Of a stretch of 64,000 nucleotides of DNA, positions 17,254 to 26,793 are shown in pieces. The translations under genes and the position numbers were made by a program. The DNA lies in assembly GCF_031455295.1 (NCBI RefSeq), contig NZ_JAVDSL010000001.1, positions 558,001 through 622,000 on the forward strand, read 5' to 3'. Position 1 is the first letter of the stretch; each line of letters starts with the position of its first letter. The notes beneath the pieces were generated by a model. It had not been told where the DNA came from. It was given only the letters and a program-made list of their open reading frames with translations, and ran no database searches. This DNA is from Leifsonia sp. 1010 (GTDB lineage Bacteria; Actinomycetota; Actinomycetes; Actinomycetales; Microbacteriaceae).

Positions 17254-18045
17254 ATGGCATTCTTCGTGATCACCGGCGGCAGCGGAACGATCGGCACGAC
17301 CATCGCACCGCGGCTGATCGCCGACGGGCACCGCGTGCGCACTCTGGATGCGGTAAAAGCACCCGACGACGCCACCTGGGAGCACGTGGTCGCCGAGATC
17401 CAGGACGTCGACGCGCTCACAAAGCACTTCGCGGGCGCAGACATCGTGCTGCATCTGGCGGGCTACCCGACCGAGCGCGCGTGGAACGACATCCTCACCG
17501 TCAACATCGACGGGACGCGGAACGTGCTCGAAGCGGCGCGGGTCGCGGGGGTGCAGCGCGTCCTGCTGGCGAGCTCCATCCACGCGGTCGGCTTCGCGCG
17601 CGCGGCCGACGTGCGCGACGTGGAGGTGCTCCCGCCCCGCCCGGACACGTACTACGGCGTGAGCAAGGCGGCGATGGAAGCGCTCGGCAGCCTGTACGCG
17701 GACCGGTTCGGCATGACCGTCGTGTCGGCGCGCATCTGCCAGTTCGGCGACCGCCCGACCGACACGCTCGGCGTCGCCACGTGGTTCTCGCCGGGCGACG
17801 CCGTCCGGCTCATGGAGGCCGCGGCGGCGCTGGACCGGCCGGGTCACGCCGTGGTGTGGGGCGTGTCGGCGAACCGCCCCGGCTGGTTCTCGACGACGGC
17901 GGGCGAGTCGATCGGATTCGTGGCGCGGGACGACGCGGTCGCCGTGCTGGAGCGCGACGGCGAGGACCGGGGCATGCCGGACGAGCGGGGCGTCATCGGC
18001 GGGTCCTTCGCCTCTGACGACCACCCGGTCGGTCAGGAGTGGTGA
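17254..18045 (+). CDS. NAD-dependent epimerase/dehydratase, uronate-dehydrogenase-like
   Basis: The protein has 263 residues of the extended-SDR type: GGSGTIG nucleotide motif, HLAGYPTERAW, a SSIHAVGF active-site strand and YYGVSKAAME with the catalytic Tyr and Lys. The combination of HAVGF, YGVSK, a GVATWFSPGDAVRLM segment and a C-terminal FDD-like tail resembles bacterial uronate dehydrogenases, which oxidise galacturonate or glucuronate. The substrate remains uncertain. GGGAGGAG precedes the ATG. Confidence 0.75.
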   Translation: MAFFVITGGSGTIGTTIAPRLIADGHRVRTLDAVKAPDDATWEHVVAEIQDVDALTKHFAGADIVLHLAGYPTERAWNDILTVNIDGTRNVLEAARVAGVQRVLLASSIHAVGFARAADVRDVEVLPPRPDTYYGVSKAAMEALGSLYADRFGMTVVSARICQFGDRPTDTLGVATWFSPGDAVRLMEAAAALDRPGHAVVWGVSANRPGWFSTTAGESIGFVARDDAVAVLERDGEDRGMPDERGVIGGSFASDDHPVGQEW

Positions 18046-18108
18046 GGCCGTGTTCGACGAGCACGGTGACGCCGACACCGAACCGGCCCCCTGGGCGGTA
18101 GCCACCAC

Positions 18109-20550
18109 TCACCGCGAGGCGACCATGACCTCCGCGAGCGAGAGCTGGCTACCTCGATCGAGGGCGACGCGGAGGTACCGGTAGTCGCCGTCGAGCTTCA
18201 CCGCCGTCGTAGCCGCCCAGGGCTCGTAGACATGCACGGCCGTGATCTGGCTGCCTCCGAGGTACGCCGGATTCGAATTGGGGATGGGGCTGTTCGAGGC
18301 CAGCACGTAGAACTCGTTGTACGAGGGATGAGAGCCCGCGGCGTGATGGATGGTGACGGTGCCGACGGCCGTCGGATCTCCGAGATCGAGCTGCCACCAC
18401 GAGTACGCGTCGCTCCCTGACGTGGCCGAGACGGAGCCTGCGGACGGGTTCGCGTCGGTGTTGCCGTCGACCGCCTTGGCGGCACCGGACGAGTACGGGT
18501 CGAGGGTCGACGACTGCGTCGGCGTGCCGAGCGCGGCCAGGTTGGCGACCCCGGGTGTGTTGGTGGACGCCGGCTCCGGCGACGGGTTGGGCACCGCCCG
18601 CCACAACTGGTTGGTTCCACCGTTGCATCCGTGCATGCCGATGGTGGTGTTCTCGGAGTCCTGAGCCCACCAGAGATCGAGGCACTCTCCGGTGTACTGG
18701 TTCTGGATCTTCCAGGCGCCCTTCACCTGCTGCGTCGGCGCCCAGCGGTACGAAGCGTCGTTCCCGTCACAGGCCCCGTCGAGGACGGCCTCCGCGCCCT
18801 GCGCTTTCCAGCGCAGACACGTTCCCGTCTCCGCGTTTCGGATGAGACCGCCCCCGTTGCTGCCGGCGACTTCTTCCCACTGGAACCGAGCCTTGTCGGT
18901 CGCCGGGTTCTTCGACAGTACCGACCGCACGCGCTGGTCGGGGTTTCCGCCCGGAGCGGGAGCCGTCGACAGCACGCCGCCCGCGGACGAGACAGGGGCG
19001 AGCGACACGAGACCGCCGGCGGTGAGGAGCTCCGGCGAACTCCACACCATGTTGGATTCGGTGGAGCACGGATACAGCATGAGGCGCGAGTCGTCCTTCG
19101 TGGCACCGCCTCGGACGTTCAGGCACGTCCCGGTCCCCTGATTGCGTAGCGTCCCATCCGGAGCGGCCGTCCACGTCGTCGCCGCCGATCGCACGCAGGG
19201 CAGCGTGCTGACCGACTCGCCCGCTCCGGTCAGGCACATCGTTCCGGATGCGACGGACTCGTCGACCAGGATGTCGTCAGCGTCCGGGACCACGGGGTCT
19301 TGGAACACGCTGATCCGGAAGCCGCCCGTAACGGGCTTGAACAGCCACTTCTGGGCCGCCGTTCCTGCGCACGAGAAGATGGCCACCTCCCGCCCCGGTG
19401 AGTACAGGCCGCCCTGGGCAGTCAGGCAGCGATCCGACCCTGCTCCGACGATCGGGCCGCCGACCGACGTCGCCTCCGGCAGAGACCGCTTCGTGCGCGT
19501 CTGCGTCGTCTTCGCGATCTGCAGGAGCGAGTCCGGATGGGTACAGTCCACCGTGGTGGCGTGGTCGGGGAACCCGGGTTCGAACTTCGTCGCTCCGAGG
19601 CAGTAATTGGTCGCCTTATTGAGCAGCCTGGCGCCGTTCGCACCGGGACGGACCAACCAGCGGGCGGAGTCGTCCTTGCACCACCCCATGTGCGTGGAAC
19701 TCGTTCGCGACTCGCGCTTGAGGCAGTAGCCGGACGCGGAATTGACGATCCAGCCCCAGCCGTCGTTCGCCTTGTCCTTGACGAACGTCCAGTCCCAGTA
19801 GCCGTCCGGCGACGCTGGACGGAAGCCCACCGGGCGCGCCCAACCGGACGTCGACGCCCAGGACGACGCCAGGTGCCGCCTGGAGTCCGACGCGACGTTG
19901 ATGCGGGACTCGGCGGGAAACCCCGGTGTGGCGTTCGGACGCCAGATCGCCACCACCCCGGCGACGTCGTCCACATAGGGGCCGCCGTTGTCGCCGCAGA
20001 TGGAGTCTTCGGTGTTCACCGCTGACATGACCGTCGCGCACACGTTCTGGTCCTCGTTGTGCCCGAGGCCGATGATGTGGCCGATCTCGTGCGTGAAGAT
20101 GGTCTGGCGAAGCGTATCGGTCGCCGTCTCCATCCACACGGTCGCGATGTTCAGGACTCCGCCTGCGAACCTTCCCGTGCCCCTGGCGCACTTCGGTGAC
20201 GCGTTTGCGTAGGTTGCCGGCCCCAACTCCTCCTGGACGTTGAACTTCACGCTGACGCCGCCGGCCGGGACCGGGGCCGCCTCATCGATCACCGAGATGC
20301 TCACACCGGTGGTGCCGGACCATGCCGACCACGCAACCGCCGCCCGCGTCAACGACGAGCGGTAGGTTGCGGGTGCCGCTGCCGGGTACTTGATGTAGAG
20401 CGCCGCCGAGCCGGAGTACTTGCAGGTCGTCGACTTGCGTACCCACGCGGCTGCAGGATCCGCCGCAACTCCGACCGGCACGAGTAACGCTGCGGCCGCC
20501 ACCGGCGCCGCAAGAAGACCCACCAACCGAGACCATCGCGATCTGCGCAT
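18109..20550 (-). CDS. Secreted zinc metalloprotease with ricin-type lectin repeats and a C-terminal discoidin-like domain
   Basis: The protein has 813 residues. Residues 1-36 form a signal peptide (MRRSRWSRLV then a hydrophobic stretch). The catalytic part has HEIGHIIGLGH at 154-164, the metzincin/matrixin HExxHxxGxxH site, followed by a Met-turn-like VMSAV near 175. About residues 215-670 contain beta-trefoil ricin-type repeats (CLKRES, CLTAQGG, CLNVRGG, QKW, NQLW). The last 150 residues have F5/8 type C features (SWWQLDLGD, YRYLRVAL). It probably binds and degrades extracellular glycoprotein or wall-associated substrates. ATG 20550 is chosen for its signal peptide and AAGGTGG upstream. Confidence 0.85.
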   Translation of the reverse strand: MRRSRWSRLVGLLAAPVAAAALLVPVGVAADPAAAWVRKSTTCKYSGSAALYIKYPAAAPATYRSSLTRAAVAWSAWSGTTGVSISVIDEAAPVPAGGVSVKFNVQEELGPATYANASPKCARGTGRFAGGVLNIATVWMETATDTLRQTIFTHEIGHIIGLGHNEDQNVCATVMSAVNTEDSICGDNGGPYVDDVAGVVAIWRPNATPGFPAESRINVASDSRRHLASSWASTSGWARPVGFRPASPDGYWDWTFVKDKANDGWGWIVNSASGYCLKRESRTSSTHMGWCKDDSARWLVRPGANGARLLNKATNYCLGATKFEPGFPDHATTVDCTHPDSLLQIAKTTQTRTKRSLPEATSVGGPIVGAGSDRCLTAQGGLYSPGREVAIFSCAGTAAQKWLFKPVTGGFRISVFQDPVVPDADDILVDESVASGTMCLTGAGESVSTLPCVRSAATTWTAAPDGTLRNQGTGTCLNVRGGATKDDSRLMLYPCSTESNMVWSSPELLTAGGLVSLAPVSSAGGVLSTAPAPGGNPDQRVRSVLSKNPATDKARFQWEEVAGSNGGGLIRNAETGTCLRWKAQGAEAVLDGACDGNDASYRWAPTQQVKGAWKIQNQYTGECLDLWWAQDSENTTIGMHGCNGGTNQLWRAVPNPSPEPASTNTPGVANLAALGTPTQSSTLDPYSSGAAKAVDGNTDANPSAGSVSATSGSDAYSWWQLDLGDPTAVGTVTIHHAAGSHPSYNEFYVLASNSPIPNSNPAYLGGSQITAVHVYEPWAATTAVKLDGDYRYLRVALDRGSQLSLAEVMVASR

Positions 20551-20753
20551 CGCAGATACCACCTTCGTTCCACCCAGACGCGTCGACCCCCGTCCCTCAC
20601 CCGGCACGCCGGAAGGAACCCTGTCTACGACCGTGACGGGCAGAGAAGTCCCGTCATAGACGAGGACGCGCAACACCCGCCGGTCGTGACGCCTGCGCCG
20701 CACGGCTTATTTGTCCTGAAATCCACGTCACCCGCGTCCCGTACACTGCGAGC

Positions 20754-22040
20754 GTGACCGCCGCATCCAGCCCGGATCGGGGAGGCGCCCTCCTCCGACG
20801 GCTCACCCTCGGAGACGCCATCGGCATCGGCCTAGGGTCGATGATCGGCGCCGGGGTCTTCGCCGCTTTCTCCCCCGCCGCTTCCGCCGCGGGCGCGGGG
20901 CTGCTCGTCGGGTTGGCGATCGCGGGGTTCATCGCGTTCTGCAACGCGACGTCGTCGGCCCAGCTGGCCGCCCAGTACCCGACCTCGGGCGGCACCTACG
21001 TCTACGGGCGTGAACGCCTCGGCGAGTGGGCGGGCTTCTTCGCGGGCTGGTCGTTCGTCGTCGGGAAGACGGCCAGCTCGGCCGCGATGGCGCTGACTTT
21101 CGCGACCTACGCCGTGCCGGGTCCGTGGGTGAAGCCGGTCGCGATCGCGGCGGTCGCCGTGCTCACGCTGGTCAACAGCGTCGGCGTGACGCGGACGGCG
21201 CTGCTGACGCGCATCCTCGTCGCCGTCTCGCTGGTCGCGCTGACAGTCGCGGTCGTCATCGGTTTCACGCACACCGCGCCGAGCGCCGCGCAACCGGGAC
21301 CCGCGGTCACCGCCTACGGCATCCTCCAGTCGGCGGGGTTCCTGTTCTTCGCGTTTGCCGGATACGCCCGCATCGCCACCATGGGCGAGGAGGTGGTGGA
21401 GCCGGAACGCACGATCCCGCGGGCCATCGTGACGGCACTCGGCATCACGCTCGTCGTCTACGTGCTGGTCGCGCTCGCGACGCTGCACGCTCTCGGCGCG
21501 GCCGGGTTGGCCGAGGTGGCCGCTCCACTCGGGGCGGTGGCCGACACCAGCGGCGCGGCCTGGCCGGGCGTCGTCATCCGGATCGGCGCAGCGGCCGCAG
21601 CGCTCGGCGCCCTGCTCGCGATGATCGCGGGGATCGGGCGGACGAGCCTTGCGATGGCGCGCCAGAGCGACCTCCCCTCGTGGTTCGCGGACGTGCACCC
21701 GCGCTACCGGGTTCCGTACCGGGCCGAGCTCGCCGTGGGACTGGTCGTCTGCGTGCTGGTCGCCGTCACGGATCTGCGCGGCGCGATCGGCTTCTCGTCC
21801 TTCGGCGTGCTGCTCTACTACCTGATCGCCAACGCGTCCGCCTGGACGCAGGACCGCGCGCACCGCAGGTATCCGCAGTTCCTCGCCGTCGCGGGCGCGA
21901 TCGGCTGCGTCGTGCTCGTCGCCACCCTCCCGGTCGCCGCCATCGTCGCCGGGATCGTGGTGATCGCCGTCGGGATCGGCTACCGTTTCGTGCGACTGCG
22001 GGTGACCCGGCGACCGCAGCGCGGAGAGGAGAACCGATGA
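20754..22040 (+). CDS. APC-superfamily amino acid permease
   Basis: The protein has 428 residues and about twelve transmembrane helices. The first helix carries GIGLGSMIGAGVF, the helix-breaking glycine motif of APC transporters, and FAFAGYARIATMGEEV matches helix 6 and its loop. It probably takes up or exchanges an amino acid or amine; the substrate is unknown. It starts with GTG and its stop overlaps the next gene as ATGA. It is the first gene of a coupled three-gene operon. Confidence 0.92.
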   Translation: MTAASSPDRGGALLRRLTLGDAIGIGLGSMIGAGVFAAFSPAASAAGAGLLVGLAIAGFIAFCNATSSAQLAAQYPTSGGTYVYGRERLGEWAGFFAGWSFVVGKTASSAAMALTFATYAVPGPWVKPVAIAAVAVLTLVNSVGVTRTALLTRILVAVSLVALTVAVVIGFTHTAPSAAQPGPAVTAYGILQSAGFLFFAFAGYARIATMGEEVVEPERTIPRAIVTALGITLVVYVLVALATLHALGAAGLAEVAAPLGAVADTSGAAWPGVVIRIGAAAAALGALLAMIAGIGRTSLAMARQSDLPSWFADVHPRYRVPYRAELAVGLVVCVLVAVTDLRGAIGFSSFGVLLYYLIANASAWTQDRAHRRYPQFLAVAGAIGCVVLVATLPVAAIVAGIVVIAVGIGYRFVRLRVTRRPQRGEENR

Positions 22041-22861
22041 CCGTCCGCATCGAACTGATCGGCGGCCCGACGGCCCTGATCGAGCTGGGCGGCCTCCGCA
22101 TCCTCACCGATCCGACGTTCGACCCGCCGGGCGACCACCCTGTCGGCGAACGCGTGCTGGTGAAGACGACCGGGCCGAGCCGAACCCCGGAGCAGATCGG
22201 CGCAGTGGATCTGGTGCTCCTCTCGCACGACCAGCACCCGGACAACCTCGACGACCGGGGGCGCGTGTTCGTCCGCGACGCACCGCTGACGGTGAGCACG
22301 ACAGCAGCCGCCGAGCGCGTCGAAGGGACGGTTCGCGGGCTCGGCCCGTGGACGCACCTGACCATCCCGCGCCCGGACGGTTCGGAGTTGCGGGTGCACG
22401 CCGTGCCCGCACAGCACGGGCCGGACGGCACCGAGGCGTCGTCGGGTCCGGTTCTCGGATTCGTCCTGGCCGGCGACGGGATGCCGACGGTGTACGTGAG
22501 CGGCGACAACGCCTCGCTGCGTGTCGTCGAGGAGGTCGCCGAGAACCTCGGGCCGATCGACGTCGCGGTGCTCCACGTCGGCGCAGCACGCACGGCGCGC
22601 TTGGATGCGTTCCTCACGTTGGCCGCGGAGAAGGCGGCCCGCGCGGCTGCCCTGTTGGGCGACGCCGTCGTCGTCCCGGTGCACGCGGAGGGCTGGGCGC
22701 ACTTCACCCAGGGCCAGGAGGACGTGCGTACCGCGTTCGCGGAGCACGGCTTGACCGCTCGGCTGCGTATGGTCCCGCCGGGCGGGATCGTGGAACTCGA
22801 CGAACGCACCGAACAGACCGACGACCCCGACGACACCGACCACACCGAGGAGCCGCGATGA
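22037..22861 (+). CDS. Metallo-beta-lactamase-fold hydrolase (COG2220/UlaG-like) with a variant metal motif
   Basis: The protein has 274 residues and resembles the small MBL-fold hydrolases: TALIELGGLRILTDPTFD at the N-terminus, LLSHDQHPDNLDDRG in place of the usual HxHxDH motif, and later VYVSGDN and VVPVHAEGWAHF with metal-binding His/Asp. One expected histidine in the first motif reads Gln. The C-terminal tail is Asp/Thr-rich. ATG overlaps the permease stop, and its own stop overlaps the zinc-finger gene. Substrate unknown. Confidence 0.82.
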   Translation: MTVRIELIGGPTALIELGGLRILTDPTFDPPGDHPVGERVLVKTTGPSRTPEQIGAVDLVLLSHDQHPDNLDDRGRVFVRDAPLTVSTTAAAERVEGTVRGLGPWTHLTIPRPDGSELRVHAVPAQHGPDGTEASSGPVLGFVLAGDGMPTVYVSGDNASLRVVEEVAENLGPIDVAVLHVGAARTARLDAFLTLAAEKAARAAALLGDAVVVPVHAEGWAHFTQGQEDVRTAFAEHGLTARLRMVPPGGIVELDERTEQTDDPDDTDHTEEPR

Positions 22862-23223
22862 CCGACCACGCCCGCACCGAAGCGATCGACCCGAGCGTTC
22901 CGCCCTCGGGCCCCGGCTGCGTCGAATGCACGCAGACCGGCAGCTGGTGGCTCCACCTCCGGCGCTGCGCCGCCTGCGGTCACGTCGGCTGCTGCGACGA
23001 CTCGCTGAACACCCACGCAACGAAGCACGCAGAGGCCACGGGGCATCCCATCATCCGCAGCTACGAGCCCGGCGAGGACTGGTTCTGGGACTACCGCCGT
23101 CAGGGCTTCGTCGGCGGCCCCGAACTCGCGCCGCCGCTCAGCCACCCGGAGGACCAGACCGTCCCCGGCCCCGCGGAGCGCGTTCCGCACGATTGGGAGC
23201 GCCAGCTGGAGCAGCGCCCGTAA
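22858..23223 (+). CDS. UBP-type zinc-finger domain protein
   Basis: The protein has 121 residues. Residues 20-72 form a UBP-type (ZnF-UBP) zinc finger with Cys pairs in CVEC and CAAC, GCCDDS, and the HATKHAEATGHP histidine cluster. In eukaryotes this fold binds the ubiquitin C-terminus; bacterial stand-alone versions have no settled role. The start overlaps the MBL gene stop (ATGA), so the two are translationally coupled. Confidence 0.88.
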   Translation: MTDHARTEAIDPSVPPSGPGCVECTQTGSWWLHLRRCAACGHVGCCDDSLNTHATKHAEATGHPIIRSYEPGEDWFWDYRRQGFVGGPELAPPLSHPEDQTVPGPAERVPHDWERQLEQRP

Positions 23224-23291
23224 CGCGAATTCCACCGCGTCGACAACATATTCGCTATAGTCCCGATCAGCGACGTGCGAAAGGGGGAATC

Positions 23292-24197
23292 GTGACCGAC
23301 CCGGTCGAACCTCTGCCGCGCGCCGCAGACGAGCCCCGCCGCAGGACCCTGCGCCTCGCTCTCCTGGGACTCGCGGGAGCCGGTCTGCTGACCGCTCTCG
23401 GCTTCGCCCTCCAGCCTGCCTCCGCCTCCGCGGACGAGGCTCCTCCGCCTCAGCACTCTCTGCTGGGATCCGTCGTCAACGGAACGGTCGGTGCGCTGCT
23501 TCCCGGCAGCTCGCCGTCGCCGAGCGCCGGGTCCGGCTCGTCAGGCGGGCTCGTCGGTTCGGTGCTGGCGCCGGTCACCGGTGCCGTGGATCCGCTGGTC
23601 ACGTCGCTGCCCGTCGTGGGCGGTGTGGTCGACACGCTCCTCGGCCCGACTCCGACGGGTTCGGTCGTCGGAGTCGTCGACGGCGTCGTCGGCGGGGTCA
23701 CCGGCTCGGGAGGCGGCACGACATCGCCCACTCCGCCCCCGCCACCTGCGGGTGAGCCGACGCCTCCCCCCACCACGACTGCCCCCGGAGACGGAAGCGC
23801 CACCCCGGGCACCGCGACGGGAACCGTCGATCCGGTGGCCGCGCCCGTTGCCGCCCCAGCTGCGGCCGGCGCGCCCGCGGCCACAGAGTCCGACGCGGAC
23901 TCCGCAGCCGACCACGCCGCGGAATGCCCCGCTCCGACCGCCACTCCCGCGCCCTCCCCGGACGCTGCTTCGGCCGTGGCCACTCCGGCCGACGGCCCCA
24001 TCCACGGGCCCGCGTTCAGCCCCACCTCGTCGACCGAGGGCGTGCTCACCTCGTCCGGCTCCGGTGGCTCCGGCTCCGCAGCCGAGCCGGTCGACGCCTG
24101 GATCCCGCCGTTCGCGCCGTACGACACGTCGTGCGCCGCGCGCTCAACCGAACCCTCCTCCGCTCCGCCGGGCGACCACGACGTCAGCCCCGGCTGA
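23292..24197 (+). CDS. Exported Pro/Ser/Thr-rich protein of unknown function
   Basis: The protein has 301 residues. A basic N-terminus (DEPRRRTLRLALLGL) and a hydrophobic stretch ending ASASADEA form a signal peptide. Two similar Val/Gly-rich segments follow (SLLGSVVNGTVGALLPG and VGSVLAPVTGAVDPLV), then a low-complexity Pro/Thr/Ala/Ser region to the end. No catalytic motif or sortase signal is visible. GGGGG precedes the GTG at 23292, and a TATAGT -10 candidate lies near 23255. It may be a surface or secreted structural protein. Confidence 0.7.
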   Translation: MTDPVEPLPRAADEPRRRTLRLALLGLAGAGLLTALGFALQPASASADEAPPPQHSLLGSVVNGTVGALLPGSSPSPSAGSGSSGGLVGSVLAPVTGAVDPLVTSLPVVGGVVDTLLGPTPTGSVVGVVDGVVGGVTGSGGGTTSPTPPPPPAGEPTPPPTTTAPGDGSATPGTATGTVDPVAAPVAAPAAAGAPAATESDADSAADHAAECPAPTATPAPSPDAASAVATPADGPIHGPAFSPTSSTEGVLTSSGSGGSGSAAEPVDAWIPPFAPYDTSCAARSTEPSSAPPGDHDVSPG

Positions 24198-24212
24198 TCC
24201 CCCTCCTCCGGA

Positions 24213-24231
24213 TGGAGGCTTGACGCCTCCA
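24213..24231 (+). terminator. Short hairpin after the Pro-rich gene
   Basis: TGGAGGC (24213-24219) and GCCTCCA (24225-24231) pair perfectly around TTGAC, 16 bases after the stop codon. There is no T run, so it may be only a processing or weak termination structure. The rest of the 220-base gap to the next gene shows nothing recognisable. Confidence 0.4.
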
Positions 24232-24418
24232 CTCACAGCAGCGGCCCGAACATGCTTCGGTGTCGCGCCGGTTCGAATGACGCCCGCGCTGGGCGTGAGC
24301 CGACGCGCCGACCCGCGCTCCTGAGACCCCGGAGAAGGGCGACCCCTCTGCGCGGGCGCCTGCATCCTCCTGGTTCCCGGACGCGTGGACGCGCGTCATG
24401 AATCTCGGAGGACAGCTC

Positions 24419-26017
24419 GTGGAACGAGCAGAAAGCACAACGGAAGAACGTGCGACCGGCCGCGGAGAGCGAACACTGTTCGACCAGGCCTGGTCCGAAC
24501 TGGATGACGCCCTCGCGTCCGATGGTCCTGATGCGGCGACGGAGGTGGCCCGTCGTCGATGGTTCGACCTCCTGGCCGGCCCGGTTCCGGATCGCGCCGC
24601 GACGATCCAGGGGCTGCCACGCGGGTCGCTGACCGGGCGGCCGCTGCTGGCGCTGCTGGCCGGCCACACCGACCCCACCACGCTCCCGCACCGCGCGGGT
24701 GGTCTGCGGCGGGTCGGCGAGTCCACCGCCGCGCTCCAGGACACCGGCCCCGAACTGCGCCGGATCGATCGGGCCATCCTGCTGGCCGACCAGGCGCAGG
24801 TGCACCTCGCGCTCGGCCGTGCGCAGAGCGCCGCGGCCGCGGCGCGAGGTGCCGCGACCGAGCTCGAGCACCTCAGCGCGGACGACCGCCGGAACGCGGA
24901 CACGGTGAGCGGCCTGCACACGCACGTGGGCACGAGCCTGCTGTACACGGGCAACGGCGGGGAGGCGCTGGCCGCGTTCGAACGCGGCCTGGCGCACGCT
25001 CATCCTCTCGCCACCGGGCCGTCGCTCGGCAACGTCGTGATGCTCGCCCTGCTCAACGCGAGGAACGGCGACGGCGGAGAGGCGAGAGAGCACATCCGCA
25101 CGGCTCGCTCGCGTGCTCGGCAGCTCCGGCACGACGACGCCATGCTGCTGAGCGTCGCCGAGGCGATCCTCGCCCTCGACGACCTCGATCAGGATGCGGC
25201 GAGGGAGCACCTCGCCGACGCGGCGGTCGACCTGCGGACGACCCCGCACTGGATGCCCTACGCCGTCACGGCCGCGACGCTCGAACTGGTCTGCGGTCAC
25301 CCCGGCCGCGGACTCGCCCACCTCGATCAGACGATCGGGGGACGAGGCGCGGAGGGCCGGTCGGGCGCCGTGCGGGCAGCGCTCGCGACCGCTCGGGCGG
25401 TGCTCGAGCTGGCTCTCGGTCATCCCGATTCGGCGGAGGCCGTGCTCGAACGCGACGCCGGCGAGGTCGAGAAGCGAATCGGCTCGGCGCGCGTGCAGCT
25501 CTTCCTCGGCCGGCATGGGGCCGCGCTGCAACAGCTGCGGCCCCTCTCCAACGCGGTGCTGACGACCCGCCGGCGCGCCGAGGCGGTCGCCCTGGAGGCG
25601 GCGGCGCTGCTGCGCTTCTCCGACGAGGACCGCGTGACGTCGGTCGTCGACCACCTCGGCGCCATCATCGAACGGAGCGGGCTGCTGCTGCCCCTCGCAC
25701 TGCTCCCGGCGGCGGATCTCGCCCGCGTGACGCACGCCCTCGCCGCCCTCGGGTACGGCGAGACGCTGGAGCTCGACCGGATCGGAGCTCTGGTGCGCGG
25801 AAAGGGACCCGACATCCCGCTGACGCCGCGGGAGACGGCCGTCCTCGCGACGCTGCTGCAGCATCCATCGCACAGTGCGATCGCGGCTGCGCTCAATGTG
25901 TCGGTGAACACCGTCAAGTCGCAGCTGCGGAGCGTCTACCGCAAGCTGGGCGTCTCCACGCGCGATGAGGCGATCGCGGTCGCGCTCGATCGCCACCTGC
26001 TGGTGGAGAGGGAGTGA
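24419..26017 (+). CDS. LuxR-type transcriptional regulator with helical-repeat sensor half, paralogue 2 of 3
   Basis: The protein has 532 residues. The C-terminal 65 residues form a GerE/LuxR helix-turn-helix (LTPRETAVLA, VSVNTVKSQLRSVYRKLGVS). The rest is Ala/Arg/Leu-rich helical repeats without Walker motifs. It aligns along its whole length with the proteins at 1358-2998 and 26794-28416; the block RSVYRKLGV and DEAIAVALDRHL is almost identical. GTG 24419 has GGAGG seven bases upstream; an ATG seven codons earlier has no such site. Confidence 0.85.
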   Translation: MERAESTTEERATGRGERTLFDQAWSELDDALASDGPDAATEVARRRWFDLLAGPVPDRAATIQGLPRGSLTGRPLLALLAGHTDPTTLPHRAGGLRRVGESTAALQDTGPELRRIDRAILLADQAQVHLALGRAQSAAAAARGAATELEHLSADDRRNADTVSGLHTHVGTSLLYTGNGGEALAAFERGLAHAHPLATGPSLGNVVMLALLNARNGDGGEAREHIRTARSRARQLRHDDAMLLSVAEAILALDDLDQDAAREHLADAAVDLRTTPHWMPYAVTAATLELVCGHPGRGLAHLDQTIGGRGAEGRSGAVRAALATARAVLELALGHPDSAEAVLERDAGEVEKRIGSARVQLFLGRHGAALQQLRPLSNAVLTTRRRAEAVALEAAALLRFSDEDRVTSVVDHLGAIIERSGLLLPLALLPAADLARVTHALAALGYGETLELDRIGALVRGKGPDIPLTPRETAVLATLLQHPSHSAIAAALNVSVNTVKSQLRSVYRKLGVSTRDEAIAVALDRHLLVERE

Positions 26018-26034
26018 GGATCGTGGGACGCGAC

Positions 26035-26640
26035 TCAGGGCCGCAGCGCGGGCTCCGCGCCGTCGCCGCGGTCTCCGGTCGGCGCCCGCATGATGCCTGC
26101 ACGGAGCACGCGGTCGCCCAGCAGCCAGGCGATCCCGGCCGCGGCGAGCTGGCTCACCACTCGGCCCAGCAGGGTGAGCAGAAGGATCGGCGCAGCGAGA
26201 TCGTCCGGCGACATCACCGGCAGCGAGACCAGGAACAGCAGGACGGCCGTGACGAGCGCCCCGACCGCGTAATGCCAGGGTCGGAGCGGCCCGCGCCGGC
26301 CGAGCGCGAGCAGGGTGACGTCGAATCCCACGCCCGCGATGACGAGGGGGATCAGGATGAGCGCTCCGAGTGGCGTGAAGCCGATCGCCAGCAGGCCGAC
26401 CAGCGCGAACGCGATGGTGGTCGTCCAGGGGAAGCCGACCAGCCGTCGCGCGAGGAACGGCAGGATGCTGTGCATGCCTGCGGCGAGCGCGTAGGCGGGC
26501 GGGAAGAGCGCCGCGAGCAGGGCGGTCACCGGCGCCACGAGGATGAGCAGGAGCGCACCGAGCGCGCCGAATGCCGCGATGATGAGAAGCGCGCGCGTGC
26601 TCAGTCGCCTGGTACCCCGCCGGGTCGGGCTCGTCGACAT
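26035..26640 (-). CDS. ECF-transporter S component-like membrane protein (YkoE-like)
   Basis: The protein has 201 residues and five or six transmembrane helices after a short basic N-terminus. Its size, the PPAYALAAGM and LARRLVGFP segments and the GFTPLGALILIPL loop resemble S components of energy-coupling-factor transporters such as YkoE (thiamine precursor). The ATG at 26640 has GGAAGGAGG upstream. The T component and fused A component lie 14 kb away at 40489-43106. It is flanked on both sides by homologous LuxR-type regulators. The family assignment is tentative. Confidence 0.6.
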   Translation of the reverse strand: MSTSPTRRGTRRLSTRALLIIAAFGALGALLLILVAPVTALLAALFPPAYALAAGMHSILPFLARRLVGFPWTTTIAFALVGLLAIGFTPLGALILIPLVIAGVGFDVTLLALGRRGPLRPWHYAVGALVTAVLLFLVSLPVMSPDDLAAPILLLTLLGRVVSQLAAAGIAWLLGDRVLRAGIMRAPTGDRGDGAEPALRP

Positions 26641-26793
26641 CCCGCGCCTCCTTCCGAATACAGGCATTTCATCTTGCCCGGTTTCCGACAGGCCCGCGGC
26701 CCGAAACACTTCGATCGGCGAATAAAGAAAGATGGTGGTCGCGTTGCGTACACGGTGGTGGCCCAGCGGCGCGGCGCGCCCGACGAGGGGTGA

